Source: Rubrivivax sp.
GTDB lineage: Bacteria > Pseudomonadota > Gammaproteobacteria > Burkholderiales > Burkholderiaceae_C
Assembly (NCBI GenBank): GCA_030681795.1
Contig: JAUXRG010000067.1
Span: 1 to 64,000 of the forward strand
DNA: 64,000 nt
Direction: 5' to 3'
Shown here: one piece after another, positions 31,811 through 41,452 of the stretch
How the letters are laid out: each line of letters begins with the position of its first letter
Numbering within the stretch: the stretch's first letter is position 1
Translations under genes and position numbers: made by a program
Notes under the pieces: generated by a model
What the model was told of the DNA's origin: nothing
Seen by the model: only the letters and a program-made list of their open reading frames with translations
Databases searched by the model: none

Positions 31811-34549
31811 TCAGCTGCGCTGCAGCGTGGCGCGCAACGCCTCGGTGAGCAGCGCCAGTGCGTCGTCCAGGTGGGCCCGGTTTTCCACCGCCAGGCCGCG
31901 CCGCGCCAAGGCCGTGCGCAATTGCCCCTGCAACTCGACGGCGTGCAGGCGCGCCAGGCTGATGGCGTCGGCGGGCAGCGCCGGCGAGGGCCGGGTGAGC
32001 AGCGCCTGCAAGCGCTTGAGGTGCTCGCGCTGCAGGTTGCGGCGCAGCGGGTCGATGGCCTTGCCGGTCTTGAGCTCGCTCCACACCGCGCCCTGCAAGG
32101 TCGCAAAGACCTCGTTGAGCGAGATCGCGCCATGGCGCTGGCCCTCGGGCAGGTAGTTGGGCAGATCGAGCAGTCGCCGCGCGGTGCCGGCATCGAGCAA
32201 CCTGTCCAGCGCCTGGGTCTGCAATTGCAGCACGGCCTGGCCCACCGATAGCGGCCCGGCGCGGTTGAACTCGATGTAATCGGGTGCCAGGCTGGCCAGG
32301 AACTCGGGCTTGAAACGGAAGCTTTCGATGCCGAATACCGCATCGGTGAGGAAGCGCAGGGCCTGACGCTGGTGCGCCGGATCGACCGGGCGGAACGTCG
32401 GCTTGCCGCTGCCCGGCAGGTCGCGCTCGGTGTACATGCCCCCCACGTATTTGGCGGCCAGCGCCGGCAGGCTGCCGAGCTGGCGGAACCCGGCGAGCAC
32501 GCTGCGGCGGGCCCGCTGCGGGTCGTCGCCGGCCTGCGGCGGGCGCTGCTGCACCCGCGTCCACAGCTCCCTGGACAGGGCCAGGCGGCGCTGGTACCAG
32601 GCCAGCGGGTCGTCGCCGAGGTCGAAGCGGTTGACCAGCGGGTCCAGGCCCTCGTTGCCGCCGAAACCGCCGGCATCCGCATCGTCGCCAAAAGCCAGCG
32701 CCGGATCGCTGCCGCTGCGCGCGGCCATCGCCTGCAGTTCCTGCTCCTGCCGTGCAGGGTCTAGCGGCCTGTAGGCGTACTCGATGGCCCAGTAGTCGTA
32801 AGCACCCAGCGTGACCATGTGGGGTTCGCCCTTGGCTTCGCCTTGCAGTGCCAGGTTGAACGCGTTGTAGTCCATCACCGAGCCCGAGATCCCGCGCGTG
32901 GCGCCCCAGGCCTTGTCCTTGAGCTGTTCACGGTGGACCGTCGTCGAGGCCTTGAAGTTGTGGCGCAGGCCCAGCGTGTGGCCGACTTCGTGGGTGATGG
33001 TGTCCTTGACATAGGCCTGGACGAAGGCCTCGGCCTCGGGGCTGTCGGGGTCGAGCTCGCCGCGCTCGGCCAGCAGGTCGAGCGCGAAGCCTATCTGCTC
33101 GGCGCCTTCGGCGGCATAGCTGCACTGGGCGGCTGCGGCGTCCTGGCCGCCGAGGCTGAAGGGGGCCGCCAGGTCATCGCGCACGGTGCGCCGCGCGCTG
33201 CGGCTGAAGGCGTCGCTCATGCCGATATCGGCATCCAGGATTTCACCGGTCCGCGGGTCGCTGTGGCTGGGCCCGATGGCAAAACCGACATCGGCGCCGA
33301 CGAACCAGCGGATCGATGCGTGGGCAGCGTCCATGTCGTTGAAATCGGCGTCGTCGGCCTGCTGGCGCACGACGATGGCATTCTTGAAGCCGATGCGCTC
33401 GAAAGCCTTGTTCCACTCCAGGACGCCGGCCTCGACACTGGCGCGGTAACGCGCGGGGATATTGCGGTCCAGCCAGTAGGTGATGGGCCGGACCGGCTCG
33501 GATAGCGCCGCCTGCGGATCTGCCTTCTCGAGCCGCCAGCGGCGGACCTGGTGCACGCGCGTGTTGGCGCGCAGGTCGTCCGACAGATCGGTGTAGCTGT
33601 CGGTGAAGTAACCCACGCGCGGGTCGGCACGGCGCGGCGTCATCGGCTGCGCCGGCAGCTCGCGCAGGTTGAAGACATAGCCGACGAACAGGCTGCGTGC
33701 ATCGGGCGTGGTCGACGGCGGCGGGGGCGTCAGCGGCGCCGGGGCGCCGGGTGGCAGCAAGGGCGGCGCGGCGATGCGCGGCACGGCGTAGTGCACCTTG
33801 GCCGCCAGCGTCGTCAATCCGGCCTCGGCGCGCACCTGTTCGAAATAGGAGTTGGCGCGGTCGGGGGTGAACGGCAGGCGATAGGCCTGCTCCAGCGCCG
33901 TGCTGTAGCCGGCGATGTCGCCGAGCAGGAAGCTGGCATCGATGAGCACCGACTTGCGTTCGGGGTGTTCGGCGCTGGCCACCGGCGCCGCGCCGACCAG
34001 GCTGTCGCTGAAGCCTTCGCCCACCGCGCGCTGCGTGGCCTTGTCGCGGTCGCCGCGAAAGGCCAGCTGCTTGGCCACCAGCTGCATCTGGTTGCCGATG
34101 CGGCGAAATTCGACCAACCAGCGTGGCCCCATCTGGCTGGCGTAGAGGCCACGCTCGCCCACCGACGAGGCGATATTGACCGAGAACAGCAAGGGCTTGC
34201 CCAGCCGCTGCGGCCCGATTTCGAGCCAGACCTTTTCGTCCTTGCGCCAGACCGGCACGAAACCGTCCTGCAGGGTGGCGCCCTTGGCCACTTCGGTGAA
34301 GGGCTTGGGCACGCCGGGCTCGGCCGGCCGGGCGACAGCGCCGGGTCCATTGGCCGCCGCCGACGCCGGCGCCGCGGCCGCCGAAGCCTGGGGCGCGGCG
34401 GTCGGAGCCGGTGCGACGGCCGCCTGCGCTGGAGGCGCCGCATGGGGTGGCGTCGCACAGCCGGCACACAGGGCGGCCGCCGCCGCAACGACGGTCAGGC
34501 GGCGCGGCCACCTGCGGCGGGGGTCGAGAAGCGTGGAGCGGGAGGGCAT
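31811..34549 (-). CDS. Zinc-dependent metalloprotease lipoprotein (DUF5117/DUF4953-like)
   Basis: Lipobox-like [16 protein letters not shown]; zincin motif [17 protein letters not shown]; start ATG 34549. Confidence 0.85.
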   Translation of the reverse strand: MPSRSTLLDPRRRWPRRLTVVAAAAALCAGCATPPHAAPPAQAAVAPAPTAAPQASAAAAPASAAANGPGAVARPAEPGVPKPFTEVAKGATLQDGFVPVWRKDEKVWLEIGPQRLGKPLLFSVNIASSVGERGLYASQMGPRWLVEFRRIGNQMQLVAKQLAFRGDRDKATQRAVGEGFSDSLVGAAPVASAEHPERKSVLIDASFLLGDIAGYSTALEQAYRLPFTPDRANSYFEQVRAEAGLTTLAAKVHYAVPRIAAPPLLPPGAPAPLTPPPPSTTPDARSLFVGYVFNLRELPAQPMTPRRADPRVGYFTDSYTDLSDDLRANTRVHQVRRWRLEKADPQAALSEPVRPITYWLDRNIPARYRASVEAGVLEWNKAFERIGFKNAIVVRQQADDADFNDMDAAHASIRWFVGADVGFAIGPSHSDPRTGEILDADIGMSDAFSRSARRTVRDDLAAPFSLGGQDAAAAQCSYAAEGAEQIGFALDLLAERGELDPDSPEAEAFVQAYVKDTITHEVGHTLGLRHNFKASTTVHREQLKDKAWGATRGISGSVMDYNAFNLALQGEAKGEPHMVTLGAYDYWAIEYAYRPLDPARQEQELQAMAARSGSDPALAFGDDADAGGFGGNEGLDPLVNRFDLGDDPLAWYQRRLALSRELWTRVQQRPPQAGDDPQRARRSVLAGFRQLGSLPALAAKYVGGMYTERDLPGSGKPTFRPVDPAHQRQALRFLTDAVFGIESFRFKPEFLASLAPDYIEFNRAGPLSVGQAVLQLQTQALDRLLDAGTARRLLDLPNYLPEGQRHGAISLNEVFATLQGAVWSELKTGKAIDPLRRNLQREHLKRLQALLTRPSPALPADAISLARLHAVELQGQLRTALARRGLAVENRAHLDDALALLTEALRATLQRS

Positions 34550-34735
34550 AGGGCACACCGAAACAGGAAGAGATGCGCGATTCTGCCCGGCCAGGCGGGT
34601 GAGCCCGGCGGCGGGTTCGGCGCGCCAAAAAGTGCCGGCCCCATGACATCGCGCAAGTCCGTGGGCTCGAAGAGGGCGAACATGTGCGGTCTGGTTTCGA
34701 CGACTCCACTCCACTCTCCTGAAACTCCTCCAGCC

Positions 34736-35446
34736 ATGCGACTGAAAGACAAGATCTGCATCGTCACCGGCGCCGCCCAGGGCATAGGCGCAGCCACGGT
34801 GCTCAAGTTCGCCTCCGAGGGCGCCATCGTCATCGCCTGCGACCGCCGCGCGGCACCTGTGGCGGGCGCTGCCGAGTTCTTCGAGGTCGATGTGACCCAG
34901 CGCCCCCAGGTCGACGCCATGGTGGCGGCGGTGCGCGCCAAGTACGGCCGCATCGACGTGCTCGTCAACAACGCCGGCATCACCCGGGACGCGCGGCTGG
35001 TGAAGATGACGCTGGAGCAGTTCGACGCCGTGATCGACGTCAACCTGCGCGGCGTCTTCCACTGCTCGCAGGCCGTGGCCGACACCATGGTGGCCCAGGG
35101 CGCGGGGGTGATCCTCAACGCCAGCAGCGTGGTCGGCATCTACGGCAATTTCGGCCAGACCAACTACTCCGCCACCAAGTTCGGCGTGATCGGCTTCACC
35201 AAGACCTGGAGCCGCGAGCTCGGGCCCAAGGGCGTGCGCGTGAACGCCGTGGCACCGGGCTTCGTGGACACGCCCATCCTCGCCACCATCCCGGACAAGG
35301 TGCTGGCGCAGATGCGCGAGCAGGTACCGCTGGGTCGGCTGGGGCGGCCCGAGGAGATCGCCAACGTCTACGCCTTCCTGGCCAGCGACGAGGCGAGCTA
35401 CATCAACGGCGCGGTGATCGAGGTGGCCGGGGGCATGACGGTCTGA
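34736..35446 (+). CDS. SDR-family 3-oxoacyl-ACP reductase (FabG-like)
   Basis: [55 protein letters not shown]. Confidence 0.92.
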   Translation: MRLKDKICIVTGAAQGIGAATVLKFASEGAIVIACDRRAAPVAGAAEFFEVDVTQRPQVDAMVAAVRAKYGRIDVLVNNAGITRDARLVKMTLEQFDAVIDVNLRGVFHCSQAVADTMVAQGAGVILNASSVVGIYGNFGQTNYSATKFGVIGFTKTWSRELGPKGVRVNAVAPGFVDTPILATIPDKVLAQMREQVPLGRLGRPEEIANVYAFLASDEASYINGAVIEVAGGMTV

Positions 35447-35478
35447 GGCCTGCGCGGGTGGCTGCGCGGCACCACCTC

Positions 35479-35557
35479 TCAAGGAAACGCCGGGCCGCTC
35501 CCAAGTTTCCTTGACCCCCTCGGGGGGCCTGACGCGAAGCGACAGGTCTGGGGGCGC
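35479..35557 (-). repeat. Palindromic element class II, copy 2 (intergenic, abuts stop codon of OM protein gene)
   Basis: GCGCCCCCAGACCTGTCGCTTCGCGTCAGGCCCCCCGAGGGGGTCAAGGAAACTTGGGAGCGGCCCGGCGTTTCCTTGAG. Confidence 0.88.
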
Positions 35558-36838
35558 TCAGAAGTACAGGCGGGCGCGCAGCTCGGCGCGTGTCCGGGAG
35601 GCCCGTTCACCGTATTCGCTGCCAGCGCCCCCGCGGTTCAGCGCCAGGCGCGCCCGAAGCTCGAGGTTCTTGATGCCCGTGTACAGCACCTCGGGAATCA
35701 GCGACCCGCTGCGGTCGCCGGTGTTGGCGATCAGGGTCAGCGACGGCGTGAAGTCGAGGATGTCGAAGGGCTCCTTCTGGCTCACGCGCAGGTAGGCGTA
35801 GCGCTGCGCCGCATTCGGCCGGTTGTAGCCCTGAAGCGCCGCCTGGCTGGCCAGCTGCGCCAGCGCCGGGTTGCCGGCCGATGCGTGCACCAGGTCATAG
35901 AACGCCCCCAGTTCGTCGGTGCGGTAGCCACCGCCGTTGCGGTAGAGCTCGAAGATGAAGGTGGTGTCGCGTTCCGTCAGGTAGCGCAGCCCGACGAGTG
36001 CACTGGTGTAGCTGCGCGTCTGCGTTTGCAGGGTGTTGCCTGCCGTCAGCACGACGCGCGGGGCGTCGGTGATGCGGGCCCATTCGCCGTGCAACTCCCA
36101 CTGGCTGCCGAGATTGCGCGAGAAGTCGATCCCGAAGCGCGGGCCGCGGCTGCCGCGGGTGGCCCAGATGAGATCGATGTCGGTGTCGTAGAGCAGGCCG
36201 TAGAGCTTGAAGGCCGCATTGCTGTGCCCCGCGTTCGTGGCACCGCCGCCGAAGTCGGTGTTGAGACCGTCCCTGGTCGGCACCACGGCGGCCGTCAGCG
36301 CCAGCGTCTGCAGCGGCCCTTCGAAGCTGCGCACGTAGGATCCGGTGGTCATCACGAAACCCTCGCGTGCGAGTTCCGGGTCGGTCGGGTCCTTGGCGCG
36401 CTCCAGGAAGGCCACCGGGCTCCAGGCGTAGCCCTTGCCCCAGCGCAACGCGCGTTTGCCGAGTTCGACGTTGCTGCGCTCATCGATCTGCCAGCCGGCG
36501 TAGGCCTCGTACAGGCGGCTGTCGCTGTCCGACCCACGCGGCTCGTCGATCCAGCTCGCGTGGCCAGTGAAGTTGAAGCTCAGCGACTGGCGGCGCAGCA
36601 CGCCGGAGAGCTCTGCGGCCCCACCCAGACGGTTGGCCGTTCGCCGCGTCTCGCCCGGGTACTGCAGCAGGTAGCCGGCAGAGTCCTGGCGCAGCCACTG
36701 CCGCTCGGGCCGGGCTTCGACGAAGCCGGTCCACTCGAAGGCCTTCTTCTCGTAGGCCGCGGCATCGAAGCTCTCGTCGGCCCATGCGCAGGACGCCGCG
36801 GCCAGCAGCACCAGCCAGGCCGCAGCGGCGCGCGTCAC
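35558..36838 (-). CDS. Outer-membrane beta-barrel-like protein
   Basis: Signal peptide MTRAAAAWLVLLAAASCAWA, alternating beta-barrel pattern, C-terminal RTRAELRARLYF ending in aromatic F. Confidence 0.7.
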   Translation of the reverse strand: MTRAAAAWLVLLAAASCAWADESFDAAAYEKKAFEWTGFVEARPERQWLRQDSAGYLLQYPGETRRTANRLGGAAELSGVLRRQSLSFNFTGHASWIDEPRGSDSDSRLYEAYAGWQIDERSNVELGKRALRWGKGYAWSPVAFLERAKDPTDPELAREGFVMTTGSYVRSFEGPLQTLALTAAVVPTRDGLNTDFGGGATNAGHSNAAFKLYGLLYDTDIDLIWATRGSRGPRFGIDFSRNLGSQWELHGEWARITDAPRVVLTAGNTLQTQTRSYTSALVGLRYLTERDTTFIFELYRNGGGYRTDELGAFYDLVHASAGNPALAQLASQAALQGYNRPNAAQRYAYLRVSQKEPFDILDFTPSLTLIANTGDRSGSLIPEVLYTGIKNLELRARLALNRGGAGSEYGERASRTRAELRARLYF

Positions 36839-37566
36839 CGCAGTTCCTTGAGCCGCGGCAGGTACTCCAGCGTGAAGGCTTCGTCGGGCACCTTGCGCGC
36901 CTTGATGCTGCCGTAGAGCATGAGCGACTTGTAGCCCTTGTGCAGCGGGCTCACCGTCTCCAGCGTCGCCGGGCGCTTGAGGCCACCACCGAAGTCCTTG
37001 ATGTCCTTGTACGCCAGCGTCTTGATCAGTAGCCCGCTGGCGGCGTAGGCCTCGATCACGGTGGGCAGCGTGGTCTTCTTGTCCACCTTCATCGTCAGCC
37101 GGTCGTAGGCCACGTCGTTGGTGCGCGCCTTGAGCGACAGGGTGTAGCCGGCCGCGTCCTCGACCACCTTGTCCACCGCATATTCGACCGAATACTCCAG
37201 GCTCAGGATGTCCGAGTTATTGAAGATGCCTCCCGTGATCGACTGCAGGCTGGTGATGCGCACCGGCTTGCCCACGCTGGGGATGTACAGCCACATGTTC
37301 TCGCCCAGGCGCAGTGTGGCGCGGTCGCGCTCGCTGGCCGGGTCGAGGAACAGCGCGGCGATCTTGTCCTTGCCCTTCTTCACCGAATACAGCACGAACT
37401 CCTTGCGCGTGCCGTCGGGCTCGATATTGACGAGCTTGCGCACCATCTCGTAGGACTCGGGCTCGAGCTTGCGGTCCACCTGCAGCAGCAGCGCGGTGCC
37501 GTCGACGGCGAACGCAGGCGTGGCCAGCAGCCACGTCATCGACAACAGGGTCATCAGTTTCTTCAT
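36835..37566 (-). CDS. Outer membrane lipoprotein-sorting (LolA-like) periplasmic protein
   Basis: MKKLMTLLSMTWLLATPAFAVDGTALLLQVDRKLEPES...RATLRLGENMWLYIPSVGKPVRITSLQSITGG. Confidence 0.75.
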   Translation of the reverse strand: MKKLMTLLSMTWLLATPAFAVDGTALLLQVDRKLEPESYEMVRKLVNIEPDGTRKEFVLYSVKKGKDKIAALFLDPASERDRATLRLGENMWLYIPSVGKPVRITSLQSITGGIFNNSDILSLEYSVEYAVDKVVEDAAGYTLSLKARTNDVAYDRLTMKVDKKTTLPTVIEAYAASGLLIKTLAYKDIKDFGGGLKRPATLETVSPLHKGYKSLMLYGSIKARKVPDEAFTLEYLPRLKELR

Positions 37567-37585
37567 CGTGTTCTCCAGCAGGCGC

Positions 37586-38881
37586 TCAGACATGCCGCAG
37601 GGCATCTATCGGGTCCAGGCGCGACGCTTTCCAGGCCGGCTGCAGGCTGGCCAGCACGGCCACGCCCACCACCAGCAGCGCCACGGTGACCACCTGCAGC
37701 GTGGCGATGGTCGGCGCCATCACCAGGTCCTGCTGCTGGCCGAACGCGAAGTGCGGTTGCCAGAGGTTGAGGGCGTAGATCGCCGCCAGGCTGATCAGCG
37801 TGCCCAGCGCGGTGCCGATGACACCCAGCAGCAGCCCCTCGGCGAGGAACAGCGAGAGGATGCGCGAAGGCCGCGTGCCGATGGCGGCGATGGTGCCGAT
37901 CTCGCGGATGCGCTCATAGACCGCCATCACCATCACGTTCATCACGCTGACCAGCACGATGGATACCAGCACCACCTTGATGAACACCGTCATCAGGTCG
38001 ATCATGCTGGCCAGGCTGGCAAACGGTGACAGGTCGGCCCAGGTGTGCACCTCCAGCGCGGGCTTGCCGTCACCGGCGCCGGCGCCGCCTGGCGTCTTGC
38101 CCGGCGTCGGCTCCGGCGCCTTGCCCGAAGTGGCACCCAGCGCTTCCTTGAGCGCCGCCGTCACGCGCGGGAGCTGCGCCGGGTCCTTCAGGCGGATGGC
38201 GATTTCGCTGACCTCGGCGTCCTTCATGCGCAGCAGCTCGCGCGCGTCGTCGATGTGGATGTAGCCGTCGCGCCCGCCCGGGCCCGAGATGGCCTCGGTG
38301 ATTGCCCGGATGACGAAGGTCTTGCCGTTGACCGAACCGTCGCGGTTGGTGGCCACCACAACCACCGTGTCGCCCAGAGCCACCTTCATGCCACGCGAGA
38401 GCAGCATGGGGATGACGATCTGGCCCTTCTCGACCAGCGGCCCGGTCTTGGGCCCTTCGAGCATGCGGCCGGGCAGCAAGGGCACGGTCGCCGCTTCGCG
38501 CACCGGGTCCACCCCGTTGATGCGGATGCTGGTGGTCTCGCTGAAGTTGCTGAACATGCCACCGAACTTGACGCGCGGCGACCAGGTCTCGACGGCCCTG
38601 TCCTGCTTGAGCACCTCTTCCACCTTGGCCACCGCGCCGGGCTTCACATTCAGGTTCAGCGGCAGCGTGTCGATGGAGGCGACGTAGCCCTTGCGATGCA
38701 CCTGCACATGGCCGAGCACCGAGTCGGTGATCTGCCCGACCATCATGGTCTTGAACGAGCCGGTGACGGCGATGAACAGCAGCACGGCGACCATGCCGAT
38801 GATGATCAGCAGCAGCGTCAGCAGCGTGCGGCGGCGGTAGCGCGAGAGGTTGCGCCCGGCGATCTTGAGCACGTCAAGCAT
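37586..38881 (-). CDS. ABC transporter permease (MacB/FtsX/LolC-like)
   Basis: N-terminal MLDVLKIAGRNLSRYRRRTLLTLLLIIIGMVAVLLF, C-terminal FtsX-like: MVMAVYERIREIGTIAAIGTRPSRILSLFLAEGLLLGVIGTALG. Confidence 0.92.
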   Translation of the reverse strand: MLDVLKIAGRNLSRYRRRTLLTLLLIIIGMVAVLLFIAVTGSFKTMMVGQITDSVLGHVQVHRKGYVASIDTLPLNLNVKPGAVAKVEEVLKQDRAVETWSPRVKFGGMFSNFSETTSIRINGVDPVREAATVPLLPGRMLEGPKTGPLVEKGQIVIPMLLSRGMKVALGDTVVVVATNRDGSVNGKTFVIRAITEAISGPGGRDGYIHIDDARELLRMKDAEVSEIAIRLKDPAQLPRVTAALKEALGATSGKAPEPTPGKTPGGAGAGDGKPALEVHTWADLSPFASLASMIDLMTVFIKVVLVSIVLVSVMNVMVMAVYERIREIGTIAAIGTRPSRILSLFLAEGLLLGVIGTALGTLISLAAIYALNLWQPHFAFGQQQDLVMAPTIATLQVVTVALLVVGVAVLASLQPAWKASRLDPIDALRHV

Positions 38882-39575
38882 GAGCGGCCTCCTGGTGGGT
38901 GCGAGACAGCACGCGGCCGTCTTCCAGCGTGTAGGTGGTCTCGGCCTCGGCCATGACCTTGGGGTCGTGCGTCGAGAAGATGAAGGTGGTGCCGAACTCG
39001 TCGCGCATCCTGCGCATCAGTTCGATGATGCGGTAGGCGGTGTCGTGGTCGAGGTTGGCGGTGGGCTCGTCGGCCAGCACCATCTTGGCGTTGCTGACCA
39101 GCGCGCGCGCCACTGCCACACGCTGCTTCTGGCCGCCCGACATCTGGTCGGGGCGCTTGTTCGCCTGGCTCTCCATGTCCACCGCCTTGAGCAGGCGCAT
39201 CACCTGTTCGCGGCGCTTTGCGGCGGGCCACTGCTGCACCATGATGAGCGGGTACTCGATATTCTCGTAGGCGGTGAGCACCGGCACGAGGTTGAAGTCC
39301 TGGAAGATGAAGCCGATGTTCCTGCCACGGAAGTCAGCGGCTGCGCGCCGGTCCAGCGTGGCGATGTCGGTATCCAGCACCGTCAGCTTGCCCGAGCTCG
39401 GGTGGTCCAGGCAGCCGATCAGGTTCAGCAGCGTGCTCTTGCCACTGCCCGAGGGTCCGACGAAGGCGACGAAGGACGCCGGCTCGATGACGAAGTCGGC
39501 ACCCTTGATGGCAGGCACGTCGATGTCGCCGGTGCGGTAGGTCTTGCTCAGACCCTGTGCGATGACAAGACTCAT
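38874..39575 (-). CDS. ABC transporter ATP-binding protein (LolD/MacB-like)
   Basis: Walker A GPSGSGKSTLL, signature QMSGGQKQRVAVARAL, Walker B MVLADEPTANLD. Confidence 0.96.
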   Translation of the reverse strand: MSLVIAQGLSKTYRTGDIDVPAIKGADFVIEPASFVAFVGPSGSGKSTLLNLIGCLDHPSSGKLTVLDTDIATLDRRAAADFRGRNIGFIFQDFNLVPVLTAYENIEYPLIMVQQWPAAKRREQVMRLLKAVDMESQANKRPDQMSGGQKQRVAVARALVSNAKMVLADEPTANLDHDTAYRIIELMRRMRDEFGTTFIFSTHDPKVMAEAETTYTLEDGRVLSRTHQEAAHA

Positions 39576-39598
39576 GAATTCTCCTTGGGGTGTTCGAT

Positions 39599-41452
39599 TC
39601 ACGCCAGCCGGTTGCGCGTGCGGCGGTGGAAGAAGTGCGCTGCGGCCATGAAGACCCCGCTGAAACCCGCCAGCGCCAGCACGTCGGTCGTCACCGAGAA
39701 GTACGCGGTGCCTCCGAAGCCGATGCGGATCAGGTCGGCGCAGTACGACAGCGGTGACAAGGGCGACAACCACTGGCCCCAGACGGGCATTTGCGCATGC
39801 GGCACGAAAACGCCGCTGATGAAGACCAAAGGCAGCCGCACCAGGTTGGACAGCATCATCACTTGCGAGGGCCCTTCGGTGGCCGGCGCGGCCATCAACA
39901 CGCCCAGCGCCGAGAACGCCGTGGCACCCAGCAGCCAGCCCGCCAGCAGCGGCCACGTCGCGCTGACCTGCGCGCTGGTCAGCAGCAAGGCCGCGGCCAG
40001 CGGCAGCAGGGCCAGCAGCGCACCAAACGCGGCGCCCGCGCTCATATCGCCGGCCAGGATGGCCGACAGCGAAGCCGGCGAGGTGACCAGCCGCTCGAAG
40101 GTGCGGGCCTGGCGCTCCCACGGCGTGATCAGCGGGCCGACGGCCGAGGCGGTGAAGAACAGCGCCATCGCCGCGATGCCCGGCACCATCACCGACACCG
40201 GCGCGTCGTGCCCGGCCGCGAACGAGAGGTAGAAGAACAGCGGGAAGACGATGCCGAAGGTGACCACCGGCCCCTTCAGGTAATAGACGCGGGCGTTCTT
40301 CTTCGCGATCACCCAGGCGCAGCGCAACTGGCGCAGCAACTCGGCCATGCCGCCGTCCTCAGGCGTGCTCACTGGACTATCCTGCGCACTGCGCGCTCCG
40401 GGATGAGCGCTTTGGAGCGGCCATGCGCGCTGCACTGGACTACCCTGCGCACTGCGCGCTCCGGGATGAGCGCTTTGGAGCGGCCATGCGCGCTCATGGG
40501 CATCTCCGGTGATCGACACGAACACCTCTTCGAGCGTCGGCGCCAGCGTGTTCAGGCTCTCCAGGCGCAGGCCCAACTCAGTGCTGCGCGCAGCGATGTG
40601 CTGGGCCAGCGGCCCCGGCTCGGGGCTGAAGACGCGCCAGCCATCGACCAGCGTCTCCACCTCCATGCCCGTCCGCGGCAGCAGTTCGTCGGGCTTGGCA
40701 GCACGGCCGGCGAACTTCACGACCACCGAACGCCGGGACTCGACCCGGCCCCGAAGTGCCGCGGGGGTGTCGATGGCCGCCATGCAGCCGCGGTCGATGA
40801 TGGCCACGCGGTGGCACAACTGGTCGGCCTCGTCCATGTTGTGCGTGGTGATGAAGACCGTCATGCCCCGCTCGCGGTTCAGGCGCGCGATCACGTCCCG
40901 GATCATGTGGGCGCTGGCCACGTCCAGCCCCGAGGTCGGCTCGTCCAGGAACAGGATCTGCGGTGCGCTGACCAGCGCCATGCACAGCATCAGCCGCTGG
41001 CGCAGGCCCTTGGACAACTGACGGCCCTTCTGCGTGGCGCGTGCGGTGAGGTCGAAGGTCTGCAGCAACTCAGTGCAGCGCCGCTCGCGCTCAGCGCGGC
41101 CCACGCCATGCAGCTCGGCCATCAGCAGCACGTTCTGCTGCACCGTCAGGTCGGCATAGACGTTGGCCTCTTCCGGCACCACACCGATATGGCGCCGCGC
41201 GGCGCTGGGGTGTCGGTTGACGTCGATGCCATCCACCCGCGCGCGGCCTTCGGTGGGCGGCAGGAAGCCCGTCAGCATGCGCGCTGTCGTGCTCTTGCCC
41301 GCGCCATTGGGGCCCAGGAAGCCGAAGATCTCTCCGCGGGCCACCGTGAAGCTGACCTTGTCGACGGCGACGCGCTCGCCGAAGCGGCGTGTCAGGCTTT
41401 CGGCAACGAGCGCCGGAGGCACCGTGGGCGCGCCGGCTGCGTCGGCCTTCAC
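39599..41452 (-). CDS. Fused ABC-2 type transporter: N-terminal ATPase + C-terminal permease joined by a tandem-repeat linker
   Basis: GTG start at 41452 overlaps MBL stop (GTGA). ATPase: GPNGAGKSTTARML, QLSKGLRQRLMLCMALV, ILFLDEPTSGLD; permease: ARVYYLKGPVVTFGIVFPLFFYLSF...; one uninterrupted frame. Confidence 0.85.
   Translation of the reverse strand: MKADAAGAPTVPPALVAESLTRRFGERVAVDKVSFTVARGEIFGFLGPNGAGKSTTARMLTGFLPPTEGRARVDGIDVNRHPSAARRHIGVVPEEANVYADLTVQQNVLLMAELHGVGRAERERRCTELLQTFDLTARATQKGRQLSKGLRQRLMLCMALVSAPQILFLDEPTSGLDVASAHMIRDVIARLNRERGMTVFITTHNMDEADQLCHRVAIIDRGCMAAIDTPAALRGRVESRRSVVVKFAGRAAKPDELLPRTGMEVETLVDGWRVFSPEPGPLAQHIAARSTELGLRLESLNTLAPTLEEVFVSITGDAHERAWPLQSAHPGARSAQGSPVQRAWPLQSAHPGARSAQDSPVSTPEDGGMAELLRQLRCAWVIAKKNARVYYLKGPVVTFGIVFPLFFYLSFAAGHDAPVSVMVPGIAAMALFFTASAVGPLITPWERQARTFERLVTSPASLSAILAGDMSAGAAFGALLALLPLAAALLLTSAQVSATWPLLAGWLLGATAFSALGVLMAAPATEGPSQVMMLSNLVRLPLVFISGVFVPHAQMPVWGQWLSPLSPLSYCADLIRIGFGGTAYFSVTTDVLALAGFSGVFMAAAHFFHRRTRNRLA
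40371..40496 (-). repeat. 63-bp tandem duplication (2 copies) inside the fused ABC transporter gene (class IV element)
   Basis: 40371-40433 and 40434-40496: actggacta(t/c)cctgcgcactgcgcgctccgggatgagcgctttggagcggccatgcgcgct(gc/ca); 63 = 21 codons. Confidence 0.97.

Noticed and set aside
34550-35482. N-terminal extension of the metalloprotease ORF (31811..35482)
   Set aside because: Overlaps the FabG-like gene on the opposite strand; a lipoprotein signal begins at the ATG at 34549.
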